Origin: Mycobacterium sp. 852002-51057_SCH5723018
GTDB lineage: Bacteria; Actinomycetota; Actinomycetes; Mycobacteriales; Mycobacteriaceae
Direction: 5' to 3'
NCBI RefSeq assembly: GCF_001667035.1
Contig: NZ_LZIR01000025.1
Coordinates: 62,001-126,000 of the forward strand
DNA: 64,000 nucleotides
Made by a program: the position numbers and the translations under genes. Shown here in pieces: positions 1 to 8,535 of this stretch. Position 1 is the stretch's first letter; every line of letters begins with the position of its first letter. The notes beneath the pieces are model-generated. The model was not told the DNA's origin and did no database searches. It saw nothing but the letters and a program-made list of their open reading frames with translations.

Positions 1-1119
1 CTCCTCCACCGCCTCCTCGTGAAAACCCTTGCGCGCGAGCAGCCGCCCGTAGGCCGCGCGCAGCTCATGCACCGCTGCGCGCCCGCGACGATCCAGCAGC
101 TCGCGCAGATACTCCCGAAAGCGCGGATGGCAGCGCATCGCCAGAGGATCCGGGGACCACTGCGCCGGGATGGGCGCTAACTGCAGCGATCGGAGCCGAC
201 CCGCGGCGTCGTCGACGCCCAGCGCGACCGCCGACTCCACGGTCACTTCCTCCAGCATCGAGGTCGTGATGAGAAACTCGCGATCCTGGGCGTCGAGCTC
301 ACCCAGGATGTGCGCGGCCACATAGTCCCCAAAGTCATCGGCGCCGCCGCGAACGTAGTCCCCGGAGCGCCACGCGTCGAACAGCACCCCGATGACCCAG
401 CCACCAGTGGCCGCGACCGCAGCCGGCGCATCGGCCGGCGAGCGGCCTAGTCGCTGCAGGGCGATGCGGGCCTCCTGCACGGTGAACGCCAGATCCGCGT
501 CGACAACTCGTGCCACCCCACTGCCAAGTGCGGGAGAACAGGCCTCGGCAGGCAGGGTGCGGCGGCTGATCAACACGATGCGCATGCTCGGTGGGGCGTA
601 GCGCAGGATCGAGGCGATGACTTCCCACGCCGGGGACGATCGAGGCAGCCGCTCCAGATCATCCAGAACGAACACAACCTCGGCGTCGGCGGCAGCCTCG
701 GCGAGCAGGCCCGCCGCCTCCGCATGCGGGATGCCGGCGGCCAGCGCACCGGTGGCCACGCCCCGCACCCATGGCAGCCGGGCTGCCAGCGCCTCCTCCA
801 GGTAGGTCAGCAGGCGGCCCGGGGCGGCGTCGGTCGCGTCCACGGTCAGCCACGCCACCAGCCTGCCGAACGTGCGGCTGGCATGTGCGACCGCGACCGA
901 TTTGCCCGCGCCGGCGGTGGCCGTGACGGTGACCAGCCGGTGGTCATCAACAAGTTGGCGCAACAACCTATCGAGCCGCTCACGCGGCGGCGCGCCCACC
1001 GGAGTGTCCGGTGCCATGAGCTTGCGGCGGATAACCCGCGATCCGTGAGGCTGCTTGGCTAACATCGTCCGGCCCAGCGCCTGCGCAGCCCTCAGGTCCG
1101 TTAGCTCGGCGAGGCCCAT
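1..1119 (-). CDS. MalT-type ATPase regulator, 5' part (runs off the left edge)
   Basis: The reading frame has no stop down to base 1, so only the N-terminal part is present. It has a P-loop (ATAGAGKS) about 35 residues after the SRVIRRK segment, and a Walker B-like VVFVLDDLE followed by LISRRTL. This is the layout of the STAND ATPases of the MalT/LuxR family, which usually end in a LuxR helix-turn-helix; that end lies outside the window. The start is uncertain. ATG at 1119 has a purine-rich GGGAGACAGGG upstream; in-frame ATGs also exist at 1266 and 1065, and the frame is open above 1266. It is oriented away from the other genes. The family is fairly sure; the ligand is unknown. Confidence 0.72.
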   Translation of the reverse strand, partial: MGLAELTDLRAAQALGRTMLAKQPHGSRVIRRKLMAPDTPVGAPPRERLDRLLRQLVDDHRLVTVTATAGAGKSVAVAHASRTFGRLVAWLTVDATDAAPGRLLTYLEEALAARLPWVRGVATGALAAGIPHAEAAGLLAEAAADAEVVFVLDDLERLPRSSPAWEVIASILRYAPPSMRIVLISRRTLPAEACSPALGSGVARVVDADLAFTVQEARIALQRLGRSPADAPAAVAATGGWVIGVLFDAWRSGDYVRGGADDFGDYVAAHILGELDAQDREFLITTSMLEEVTVESAVALGVDDAAGRLRSLQLAPIPAQWSPDPLAMRCHPRFREYLRELLDRRGRAAVHELRAAYGRLLARKGFHEEAVEE

Positions 1120-1851
1120 CACATACCCTGTCTCCCAATGAAACCGCGACGCGACCAATGCGATGGCGCCCTGCTGGGTTGCCGATGTTCGGCTTTGGTG
1201 GGCGCCCAGCTCGACGGTTCGCGCCACGGCCGCGACCGCGCTGGTGTTGATTGACCCAAAAGCCATGCCGGGGCGACAGCGCCAACTAGGGCGGTGTCCG
1301 CGCGGATTAGTTTGGGCATGACCATGATTGCGCTCATTCGAGTAGTGAGCCCCCGATCAGCATGTAGCCTAGAAGCAGCAACTTCACCGCACCTTCTGAG
1401 ACGAACAGCGGCGTGATGAATTTGCATCTGCCTTTGATGCTTTCAGAATTGCCCTTGCATATCTGTGCAGCTGACACGAATCCGTGCATCCCGCTAGCTG
1501 GAATCCGCGTTTCCGGGTAGCAGGTAATCGCCGATGGCGACCTATTCATCGGCGGCTGGCAGAGGGCGCTTATTCCAACGTGCGGTATTCCCCTGCGGCA
1601 CTGGACCGTTGTCCGCCGCCAGTTGCCGTTGATCCGGGACGGCTGGAGCCACACACGACCGCATCGAGCGCACAGAAACTGGGATCATCAGCGTCGCGTC
1701 AGGGGCTGAACGCGTCGCTGGCCAAAACCGCACCACCCCGACGACCCGGGCTCGATTGCCCAAGGCTCGCCGGCCACCGCACGAAGGCGTCAGAGCGCTG
1801 AAGCCGGTGGCGGAATCCCTCGCCGCCTTGCCGGAAGATAATCAGGCACGA
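1120..1851. other. Gene-poor stretch between the regulator and the chimeric ORF
   Basis: I find no convincing gene in these roughly 730 bases. Short open frames on both strands have arginine/alanine-rich translations of no recognisable family. Around 1470-1526 there is a weak match to the dyad module described elsewhere: the minus strand at 1526-1513 reads TACCTGCTACCCGG, and CCGCTAGCTGG lies near 1490. No GTAACGAC-like block follows at 24 bases, so this is only a possible degenerate copy. Confidence 0.4.
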
Positions 1852-2529
1852 TCAAAGGCTGATATCCATGTAGATGCGGTAGTCGTGAATCAACCCGTTG
1901 CGGACACGGAATACGTTGCAGGACGGCAGGGTCAGCTGATGGCCGTCAAGGCGCTTGTAATGCACGTCCATCGTGGCGATGACACTGCCGTCGTGGGCTT
2001 CCCAGATGTCAATTACTTCGTGGCGGATCGCGGCGATCCCACGAAGGAAGGGGTACATCGTCGCGGCGAAGTCGGCTTTGGTGTCGGTGGGGTCGGCGCT
2101 CCCGAAGCGGAAGTGCACGTCGTCAGCGACACAGGCATCCATGGAGTCAAGGTCGTGATTATCGATGGCATCAAGCAAAGTACGGACGATGCCGGCGGGG
2201 CTGGGTCCAACTGTGCGCATGGTCGATTCCCGGAGAGTGCTGAGGACGGGGAACTGATAGTGGCCGCCCACAAATCGCAACGAATCGTTTAGCCCGCGGA
2301 CGACGCGTCGTCCCTGCGCATCGATGACCCGCGTGGATTCACCCACGTAGGGCGCAATAGCCTCGTAGCTGTCAACTTTCGTGATTTGCCCATCGGTAAT
2401 CGCGACCGCAGACGCGTGTGGCCGGGCCGGATCACCGGTGTAGATCCGGGCGTTGCGCACCACCACGTCAGCCGGCGTCACGTTCAACGGTGGCGCTGGC
2501 CGGCCACCTGTCACGGGCATGGTGAACAT
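1852..2529 (-). CDS. Chimeric ORF: amidohydrolase N-terminus joined to a SnoaL/NTF2-like domain
   Basis: The ORF encodes 225 aa. Residues 20-85 match the beta-sandwich start of YtcJ-type amidohydrolases (VVVRNARIYTGDPARPHA, then RVVRGLNDS). The match ends exactly where the metal-binding HxH and the TIM barrel should begin. From about residue 104 (MRTVGPSP) to the end the protein is a SnoaL-like fold of the nuclear-transport-factor-2 superfamily. That part includes DNHDLDSMDACVADDVHF, the RLDGHQLTLPSCNVFR strand and the end LIHDYRIYMDIS. A good Shine-Dalgarno (AGGAGCTGCAC) precedes the first ATG, so the fused frame can be translated. The simplest reading is a deletion that placed a SnoaL gene behind a decapitated amidohydrolase. 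Alternatively the working gene is only the SnoaL part, starting at ATG 2220. Hydrolase activity is not expected. Confidence 0.72.
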   Translation of the reverse strand: MFTMPVTGGRPAPPLNVTPADVVVRNARIYTGDPARPHASAVAITDGQITKVDSYEAIAPYVGESTRVIDAQGRRVVRGLNDSLRFVGGHYQFPVLSTLRESTMRTVGPSPAGIVRTLLDAIDNHDLDSMDACVADDVHFRFGSADPTDTKADFAATMYPFLRGIAAIRHEVIDIWEAHDGSVIATMDVHYKRLDGHQLTLPSCNVFRVRNGLIHDYRIYMDISL

Positions 2530-2891
2530 GTGCAGCTCCTGTGTGGTCTCGCCTTGAAATGCCTCCTAGGACAATCTGCCCGACCGGGCGTAGAAAAGCC
2601 GAAACCGCGGTTTTTGCGATGCCTTTCGGCTAGTCGGCAGGTTCCGCCGTAGTCCGCGGTCGAGATAACGATATGACCATAGCGCCGGCCGCGCAGAGCA
2701 AGCCGAGATCGCTTGCTAGGCCCAACTGCGACGTTGAGCACCCGTTTTGGCTGGCTTACGCAGGCGTGCAGAAACTATGGTTCATGGAGGCGATTGCAGC
2801 TGGCAGGTAGTCACCGATTGCCGCTGGCGGTACTCGGCGATGGGCGCCACCTTTGGCGACTTCTGCGCCCCGCGACGCAATTCTGGATCCT
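2530..2891. other. Intergenic region before the aquaporin
   Basis: About 360 bases lie between the divergent chimeric ORF and the aquaporin. I see no gene, no clear -35/-10 pair and no dyad module. Short frames on both strands look like noise. Confidence 0.4.
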
Positions 2892-3599
2892 ATGGATATC
2901 AGCACGCTTGGGCCAGTCACCGGCGAACAATCCGTCGCTGCGGGCTCGGCGCCTCGGGCCGCGGCGAAGTACGCCGTCGAAGCCATCGGCACATTCTTTC
3001 TGGTATTCACCGTGGGCGCTGCAGTGGGCAGCCGTAGCCCGCTGGCTCCGCTCGCTATCGGTGCGGTCCTGATGGTGATGGTCTACGCCGGTGGGCACCT
3101 CTCCGGCGGCCATTACAACCCCGCAGTGACTCTCGCGGTGTTGGCGCGACGCCGGATTGGGCTGCGCGATGCAGTCGCCTACTGGCTGGTGCAGCTCGGT
3201 GCTGGTGTGCTGGCCGCGGTGGTGGTGCGAACGGTCATCGATCCCGCGCAGCTCGCCGCGACCGCGACAGTAACGCTGAGCGGCCGCGCGTTGGTGGCCG
3301 CGTTTGTGGCGGAACTGCTGTTCAGTTTCGCGCTGTGTTATGTCGTGCTCAATGTCGCAACCAGCAAAGACCACCCTGACAATTCCTTCTACGGTCTGGC
3401 GATCGGGTTCACCGTAGTGGCCGGCGCGGTAGCGGTGGGGGCTATCTCAGGTGGTGCGTTCAACCCGGCGGTAACGCTGGGCGCTGCGGTGATGGGCATG
3501 TTCGCCTGGCCGACGCTGTGGGTGTACCTCGTCGCGCAAGTCATCGCCGGCGCCACCGCTGGCGTTGTATTCCTCGCACTCAATTCCGACGACAAATGA
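2892..3599 (+). CDS. Aquaporin / MIP-family channel
   Basis: This is a 235-aa integral membrane channel of the major intrinsic protein family. Both signature half-helices are present: HLSGGHYNPAVTL in the N-terminal half and ISGGAFNPAVTLG in the C-terminal half. There are six hydrophobic segments plus the usual internal two-fold repeat, and the length fits AqpZ-type channels (about 230 aa). It should pass water and perhaps small neutral solutes such as glycerol; substrate choice cannot be settled by eye. I chose ATG 2892 because the longer frame (from 2853) begins with TTG and adds no conserved residues. The truncated VIT1-like gene follows 35 bases downstream on the same strand and may be co-transcribed. 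Confidence 0.9.
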   Translation: MDISTLGPVTGEQSVAAGSAPRAAAKYAVEAIGTFFLVFTVGAAVGSRSPLAPLAIGAVLMVMVYAGGHLSGGHYNPAVTLAVLARRRIGLRDAVAYWLVQLGAGVLAAVVVRTVIDPAQLAATATVTLSGRALVAAFVAELLFSFALCYVVLNVATSKDHPDNSFYGLAIGFTVVAGAVAVGAISGGAFNPAVTLGAAVMGMFAWPTLWVYLVAQVIAGATAGVVFLALNSDDK

Positions 3600-3634
3600 C
3601 AAGCCGCCGAACGGTATTCAGCCACCTCGGGGAC

Positions 3635-4102
3635 ATGACGACGAGTAAGCGGCCCACCGCAACGACAACCGACCCCGGTATCGCAGCGCCCAGTCACGAG
3701 TATTCTCACAACATCGGTCCAGGCGACCCAATCCTGCTGCGCGACCGCTACCTAACCGAGCAGAGATCTTTCACTCTGTTGGACACCACGGCTCGCGCGG
3801 AACTCGGTCGCGACCCCGACGAGCGCGGATCGTCGTGGTCCCCGGCCATGTCGATTCTGGTCTGGTTCACACTGAGTGCGGTCGTCATGGTGCTGCCCAA
3901 CATTTTCGGTTCGGGTACGGCGGCATCGAGCTTGGCTATCGCCTCGGCAGGCGTGGCCCTGTTTGCGGTCGGGGCGGCAATCGGCCAGCTCGACAGTCGA
4001 GGTGCCATGCGCTCGGGCACACGGCTACTCCTCATCGGTGGCGCCGCCGTGCTTCTCGTTTTTGTGCTCGGACACCTGGCCGCTGCCAGTACGGCCGGAT
4101 AG
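3635..4102 (+). CDS. Truncated VIT1/CCC1-type metal transporter (C-terminal half)
   Basis: The protein has 155 aa. From about residue 55 it follows the C-terminal half of VIT1/CCC1 iron/manganese transporters: ARAELGRDPDE, then SPAMSILVWFTL with three membrane segments, ending RSGTRLLLIGGAAVLL. The family normally has five transmembrane helices in about 230-240 aa. The first two helices and the cytoplasmic metal-binding bundle are missing, replaced by a polar 45-residue leader. It may therefore be a degraded transporter or a remodelled small membrane protein. ATG 3635 is preceded by CGGGGAC. It lies tail-to-tail with the pyruvate decarboxylase gene, with a hairpin between them. Confidence 0.62.
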   Translation: MTTSKRPTATTTDPGIAAPSHEYSHNIGPGDPILLRDRYLTEQRSFTLLDTTARAELGRDPDERGSSWSPAMSILVWFTLSAVVMVLPNIFGSGTAASSLAIASAGVALFAVGAAIGQLDSRGAMRSGTRLLLIGGAAVLLVFVLGHLAAASTAG

Positions 4103-4329
4103 CCGGACGGTCGCCGGTTCGGAAAGTAATGGGAGACGTGCACAGTGTCGTCTGTGAGCCGTGGTGGCGGCGAGATAAGCCCTTGCATGTCAAGAGGATT
4201 CGCGACAGCGTCAGGAAGGCTCTGCTTTCGACCAAGACGCAGCGCAACGGCGGAACGCCGCACTCTATGACTCCAGCATGACCGAGCGAGGCCTGCTTGC
4301 AGTGCTGGTACTTTCCCGTGCGACTGGTG

Positions 4330-4375
4330 AGCCGGCCGGTAGCACGCATCAAAGTTCGCGCGCTACCGGCCGGCT
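4330..4375. terminator. 14-bp inverted repeat between convergent genes
   Basis: The arm AGCCGGCCGGTAGC (4330-4343) is perfectly repeated in inverse orientation at 4362-4375, with an 18-base loop. It lies between the convergent VIT1-like gene and the decarboxylase gene, where a bidirectional terminator is expected. There is no strong T-tract, which is common in mycobacteria. The rest of 4103-4412 holds no gene that I can support. Confidence 0.6.
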
Positions 4376-4412
4376 GGCTATGTGAGAGCGAGCCTGTGCG
4401 GCAGTTCCCCCT

Positions 4413-6110
4413 CTAGAAACGCGGGTCCGGGCGCGAATTGACCCGTGCCACTTTGGATCCCCAGGAAATCAGCTCAGGGCTGGCGTCATCGTTGGGGATC
4501 TGGCACTCGATGAGGACCGGCCCGCCCTTGTGCGAGCGTGCCTTGTCGATCGCTTCGGCCAGTTCCGCCGCGGTGGTGGCCAGCAGTCCGAGCCCGCCAC
4601 CGTCTTCCGCGTTGAACACATTGATGAGCCCGGCGTAGTCCCAGTTCTTGTAGTAGTTGTAGGGGCCGTCATGAATCGCCGATTCGATCACGTACCCGCG
4701 GTTGTTCACCAGGAAGATCAGGGTCTCCTGGCGGTGGCGGATCATGTTCGAAACCTCTTGGGCGGTCAACTGGAAGGACCCGTCGCCGACGACCAAGACC
4801 AGGCGCCGGTCATCCTCGAGGCCCATCGCGTAGCCGAAGCTGGCGGGAACGGACCAACCGATGGAGCCCCACTGCATCTCGATCTCGAACCTGGCACCGC
4901 CGGGCAGAGCCGTGTACATGCCGTTGAGCCAGGAGTCACCGGTTTCCACCAACAGCGTGGACTTCGAGTCCAGGTGTTGCTCGATCTGGTGCCACAGTTC
5001 GGCCCGGCTCAGCGGCGCTGCGGGGTCCTCCGGCGTGTGACGCGCTACCGACGCCGTGCCTCTGAGGCGCTTGTACTGCGTCAGGGTCGCGTTGTTGGCT
5101 TGGACCTTCTTGGCAAGGTCGGACAGGAAGTCCGCCAGCGCCACACCGGTGTATTCGACGTCGGCGAAACGCACCGCGTAGGACTCGGCGTTGATCATTC
5201 GTTGCCGAGGTGGCTGCGCGCTCCAGCCCACCGTCGTGTAGTCGCTGAATACCGGGCCGGCGGCCACGATGAGGTCAGACCAGTCGACGATGGCTTGGCA
5301 GTGCGGGGTGCTCACCTCGCCCCAGTAGATGCCCGCGTATTGCGGGTGGTCTTCGGGGAAGAAGCCCTTGGCGTTTGGCATGACCGCTACTGCGCAGCCC
5401 AACGCCTCGGCCAATTCCTGGAAGGCCTCGATGGCACCGTAGGGGCGAAGGTGGCCCCCTGCCAACAGAATCGGCTTCTTCGCTTCCGCGAGAAGGTCGG
5501 TGGCCCGGCCGACCGCATCGGCCAGCATCAGCGCGTTGCTCGGCTGCCCGGACGAGAGCGTCGAGAACGGCGCCGGCGGAGGGCAGGGTGCGGCCGACAG
5601 GTTGCACGGAATCTCGATGTACGCGGGCTTGCGCTCGCGCAACGCCGTGCTGATCGCGTGATCGATCATCTCCGGTGCATTGGCGGGGTGCTGGATGCGC
5701 ACCGCCGCGCACGTCACCTGCCTGAACACCTCGTACTGGGCGGTGAAGTCATGGGTGCCCATCGTGTGGTGCAGGATGTGATTTTCCGCCGGGTCGTTGG
5801 TGTTGGGGCTCGATGACACGATGATCACCGGGAGGCGCTCGGCGTAGGCGCCGGCCACCCCGTTGAGCGCGGAATACGCGCCCACGTTGAAGGTGGTGAG
5901 GACGGCGCCGGCCCCGTTGACCCGGGCGTAGCCCTCGGCCGCGTAGGCGGCATTGAGCTCGTTGCAACACCCGATCTGCTCGATGTTCTTGTTTTCCAGC
6001 AGTTCATCGAGCAGGACGAGGTTGTAGTCCCCAGGGACCATGAAGTATTGCTTCAGCCCGATCTGCTCGAAGCGGGTCGCGAGGTACTTCCCCACGGTGA
6101 AGTCAGCCAT
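4413..6110 (-). CDS. pdc: Pyruvate decarboxylase (ThDP-dependent)
   Basis: This 565-aa enzyme should convert pyruvate to acetaldehyde and CO2 in the cytoplasm. It tracks Zymomonas-type pyruvate decarboxylase along its whole length. The N-terminal block is TVGKYLATRFEQIGLK with VPGDYN (catalytic Asp) and CCNELN/AAEGYAR (ThDP-activating Glu). HILHHTMG supplies the His pair, GDGSFQLTAQEV...NN is the Mg/ThDP site, and GYVIESAIHDGPYN holds the active-site Glu. MQWGSIGWSVPA is also conserved. I place the start at ATG 6110, preceded by AAGGAAAAGG; an in-frame ATG at 6131 lacks such a site. The gene follows the aldehyde dehydrogenase gene by 45 bases in one operon, so acetaldehyde would be made next to an enzyme able to oxidise it. 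A broader 2-oxo-acid decarboxylase remains possible. Confidence 0.88.
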   Translation of the reverse strand: MADFTVGKYLATRFEQIGLKQYFMVPGDYNLVLLDELLENKNIEQIGCCNELNAAYAAEGYARVNGAGAVLTTFNVGAYSALNGVAGAYAERLPVIIVSSSPNTNDPAENHILHHTMGTHDFTAQYEVFRQVTCAAVRIQHPANAPEMIDHAISTALRERKPAYIEIPCNLSAAPCPPPAPFSTLSSGQPSNALMLADAVGRATDLLAEAKKPILLAGGHLRPYGAIEAFQELAEALGCAVAVMPNAKGFFPEDHPQYAGIYWGEVSTPHCQAIVDWSDLIVAAGPVFSDYTTVGWSAQPPRQRMINAESYAVRFADVEYTGVALADFLSDLAKKVQANNATLTQYKRLRGTASVARHTPEDPAAPLSRAELWHQIEQHLDSKSTLLVETGDSWLNGMYTALPGGARFEIEMQWGSIGWSVPASFGYAMGLEDDRRLVLVVGDGSFQLTAQEVSNMIRHRQETLIFLVNNRGYVIESAIHDGPYNYYKNWDYAGLINVFNAEDGGGLGLLATTAAELAEAIDKARSHKGGPVLIECQIPNDDASPELISWGSKVARVNSRPDPRF

Positions 6111-6155
6111 GATTACCTTTTCCTTTTGCATTGAGTTGGTCGACCTGGGGGATCA

Positions 6156-7544
6156 TCACTCCGGTGCGTCGATCGGAACGACGTTGATGAGCTTCTTGTT
6201 GACGAATTCCTGAATGCCGATGTTGGACAGTTCGTGCCCGTAGCCCGACAGCTTGACACCGCCGAACGGCAGGTCCGGCTTGGTCCACGTCGGGTGATTG
6301 ACGAACACCATGCCGGTCTCGATCCGCTTGGCGACCTCGACCCCACGCTCGGCGTCCTGCGTGAACACCGATCCGCCGAGCCCGAAGTGGGAGTCGTTGG
6401 CCAGCCGCACTGCGTCGTCCTCGCTGCTCGCCCGGAAGAAGAGCGCCACCGGCCCGAAGAACTCCTGGTAGTAGGCGGGGTTGTCCGGGGTTAGGTCGGT
6501 CAGGATGGTTGGCTGCACAAAGGCTCCCGTGGTGGGCACGGCCTCACCGAGCGGGATGGCCGTCGCGCCGGCTTCGACTGCAGCCTTGATCTTTTCGTGC
6601 AACTCGTCGGCGGCACCCTGGCTGGACATCGGCGGCAGCGTGGTCGCCTCATCGAACGGGTCACCGGCCTTCAGGGCCGACAGCGCGGCCTTGAACTTCT
6701 CCAGGAACTCGTCAGCGATCTCCTCCGCGACGATGATCCGCTTGGAGGCCACGCAGCACTGCCCGCCGTTGTTCATCCGGCCCCACATCGCCCAGCGGAC
6801 GGTCTTGTCCAAGTCGGCGTCGGCCAACGCGATCAGCGGGTCCGAGCCGCCCAACTCCATGGTCGACTTCTTCAGGTTCTTGCCGGCCCGGGCCGCGACG
6901 ACAGCGCCGGCGCCCTCGCTGCCGGTCAGCGACACACCGCGCACCCGCGGGTCGTCGAGCAGCATGTTGATTTGATCCCTGGTCGCAAAGAGGTTGGTGT
7001 AGGCGCCCTCGGGGGCACCCGCCTCCAGCAGCAGCCGCTCGAAGGCGGCCGCCGCCTGCGGGACGTTGGACGCGTGCTTGACCATGACGACGTTGCCGGC
7101 CATCAGGTTCGGGGCCGCCACCCGCGCCAGCTGGTAGAACGGGAAGTTCCACGGCTGGATGCCCAGGATCACCCCGAGCGGCGCGCTGACCAGCATGGCG
7201 TTGTCGTTGACGCTCACCGTGTCGATACGCTCGGGCGCCAGGAACTTCTCGGCGTTCTCTGCGTAGTAGTTAAAGATGTCCGCGCTCAGCGCCACTTCGC
7301 CGAGGCTCTCGTTGTAAAGCTTGCCCATCTCCAGCGTGAGCAGGCGGGCGAATTCGTCGGGCCGTTCGGTGAGGATGGCCGCGGCACGCCGGCACACCGC
7401 GGCGCGCTCGGCGTACGATGCCTGGCTCCACGACTCAAAGGTCTTCTGCGCCTGCGCAAGAAGGTTCATCGCCTCCGCGTCGGTCAGTTCGTCAAAATTA
7501 GCGACGACCTCGTTGTTGTACGGGTTGACGGTCCGATATGCCAT
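6156..7544 (-). CDS. NAD(P)-dependent aldehyde dehydrogenase (SSADH-like)
   Basis: This 462-aa cytoplasmic aldehyde dehydrogenase is full length for the family. Visible motifs are the cofactor-binding GVILGIQPWNFPFYQ, the MELGGSDPLI glutamate, NNGGQCCVASKR with the catalytic Cys, and EEFFGPVA-like QEFFGPVALFF near the C-terminus. By resemblance it is closest to the succinate-semialdehyde dehydrogenase (GabD) type, but the operon partner is pyruvate decarboxylase, so acetaldehyde is a plausible substrate (my inference). ATG 7544 has an excellent Shine-Dalgarno (GGAGGAACACC). It is the first gene of the operon, and a dyad regulatory module lies about 150 bases upstream. Confidence 0.9.
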   Translation of the reverse strand: MAYRTVNPYNNEVVANFDELTDAEAMNLLAQAQKTFESWSQASYAERAAVCRRAAAILTERPDEFARLLTLEMGKLYNESLGEVALSADIFNYYAENAEKFLAPERIDTVSVNDNAMLVSAPLGVILGIQPWNFPFYQLARVAAPNLMAGNVVMVKHASNVPQAAAAFERLLLEAGAPEGAYTNLFATRDQINMLLDDPRVRGVSLTGSEGAGAVVAARAGKNLKKSTMELGGSDPLIALADADLDKTVRWAMWGRMNNGGQCCVASKRIIVAEEIADEFLEKFKAALSALKAGDPFDEATTLPPMSSQGAADELHEKIKAAVEAGATAIPLGEAVPTTGAFVQPTILTDLTPDNPAYYQEFFGPVALFFRASSEDDAVRLANDSHFGLGGSVFTQDAERGVEVAKRIETGMVFVNHPTWTKPDLPFGGVKLSGYGHELSNIGIQEFVNKKLINVVPIDAPE

Positions 7545-7693
7545 GGTGTTCCTCCATTTGTTTGGAAAGCAGCTCTCAACCGCTGTTCTCCGACGTTGTG
7601 CTTCGTTCCTGAGACATCGCTTTGCGCAAGCGATTACGCGCAGCTCCTTGCTGTCGCGTTCTGCTTCAAAGCATGCGGGTTCGGCAAGGACAT

Positions 7694-7772
7694 GTCGTTA
7701 CCGTCACCGCCAAATCGATATACCTGCCAGCAGGTAAAGGTTTCGAAGCGACGACTCACTGACGAATCGTCA
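7694..7772 (-). promoter_or_regulatory. Dyad module A upstream of the aldehyde dehydrogenase-decarboxylase operon
   Basis: Reading the minus strand, TGACGATTCGTCA (7772-7760) is followed 23 bases later by the near-perfect dyad TACCTGCTGGCAGGTA (7736-7721). Exactly 24 bases after the core GCTGGC comes GTAACGAC (7701-7694). The same order and the same 24-base spacing recur at other genes in this window. It lies about 150 bases before the aldehyde dehydrogenase start. The dyad resembles sites of LuxR/NarL-type helix-turn-helix proteins; the protein that binds is not known. Confidence 0.6.
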
Positions 7773-8006
7773 AATCTGTAACGCCTGCCGGAGCATTTCA
7801 CTCGTGAGGCTGACATGGACCACCGGCTCGTCCCGAACTGACTGCGTTACAACGCGACTGAGTGAACTTGGAGCCAACCGGTAGACAAGTCTGCAGGTGG
7901 CATGGATGTATTCACCGTCGCCGGCAGCGACCCTTGTAGCAGAGCGTTCGAGCGTGACAGGAGTCTCGGCGACGAGACGCGCTCGAGTGAAAGGAGCACC
8001 AGGTAG

Positions 8007-8240
8007 ATGAAGAACCTCAGAATCGCCCTGTCCGCCGCGACCGGGTTGGCTGTGGCAACTTTCGGGTTGTCCTCGCTGCTGCCGAGTTCCGTGGCGACGA
8101 ACGTAGCCGACTGCCCCAGTGGCTGGTACTGGAATTCCGGGACGCAGAACTGCGTCCCGCCCGGCCTGCCCAACGATCCCCCCAACGGGTGCCTGACCGC
8201 CGATGGCACCCACCTCAACGGCACCATCTGCGCGAACTGA
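8007..8240 (+). CDS. Small secreted cysteine-containing protein
   Basis: This 77-aa protein has a classical signal peptide: MKNLRIA, a hydrophobic stretch to about residue 25, then a likely cleavage near SSVA. The short mature part begins at ADCPSGWYWNS and has four cysteines (CPSGW, QNCVPPG, NGCL, TICAN), which suggests two disulfides outside the cytoplasm. The start is supported by AAAGGAG about 12 bases upstream. It is divergent from the aldehyde dehydrogenase operon. I do not recognise a named family and no function can be assigned. Confidence 0.75.
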   Translation: MKNLRIALSAATGLAVATFGLSSLLPSSVATNVADCPSGWYWNSGTQNCVPPGLPNDPPNGCLTADGTHLNGTICAN

Positions 8241-8370
8241 ACACAATTCCGGCGAACGGCTTTGCCGGCCCGGCAGTCCAGCCCTCCTATCGGAGGGCTG
8301 GAACGTCGCAATGGCTCGGCGCGACCAACGGCGCCAACGTCCAAAATTGTGTAAAGGACAGAGGGGTTAG

Positions 8371-8474
8371 CGGGCGCCGGCGCCCGTTGAAGGCTGCATG
8401 GATGGCGGCCGCGATGTCGTCTTGACTTCGCGCAATGTCGTCTTGACTTCGCGCAATGTCGTCTTGACTTCGTC
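8371..8474. repeat. GC palindrome followed by a 21-bp tandem repeat
   Basis: A 16-base perfect palindrome CGGGCGCCGGCGCCCG is at 8371-8386. From 8413 to 8474 a 21-base unit (AATGTCGTCTTGACTTCGCGC, split here as AATGTCGTCTT plus GACTTCGCGC) occurs nearly three times in direct tandem. Each copy contains CTTGAC. The block sits in the 344-base gap between the small secreted protein gene and the first LuxR-type ATPase gene. It may be a terminator plus a repeat expansion; no gene is evident. Confidence 0.6.
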
Positions 8475-8535
8475 AACGGCAAGGTTCTCTCACCGGAGAG
8501 AAGGCAGGCATCGAATGCTTCAAAGATCCGCGGCG

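Noticed and set aside
4530-5816. 428-residue plus-strand frame opposite pyruvate decarboxylase
   Set aside because: It is an antisense shadow of a fully conserved enzyme.
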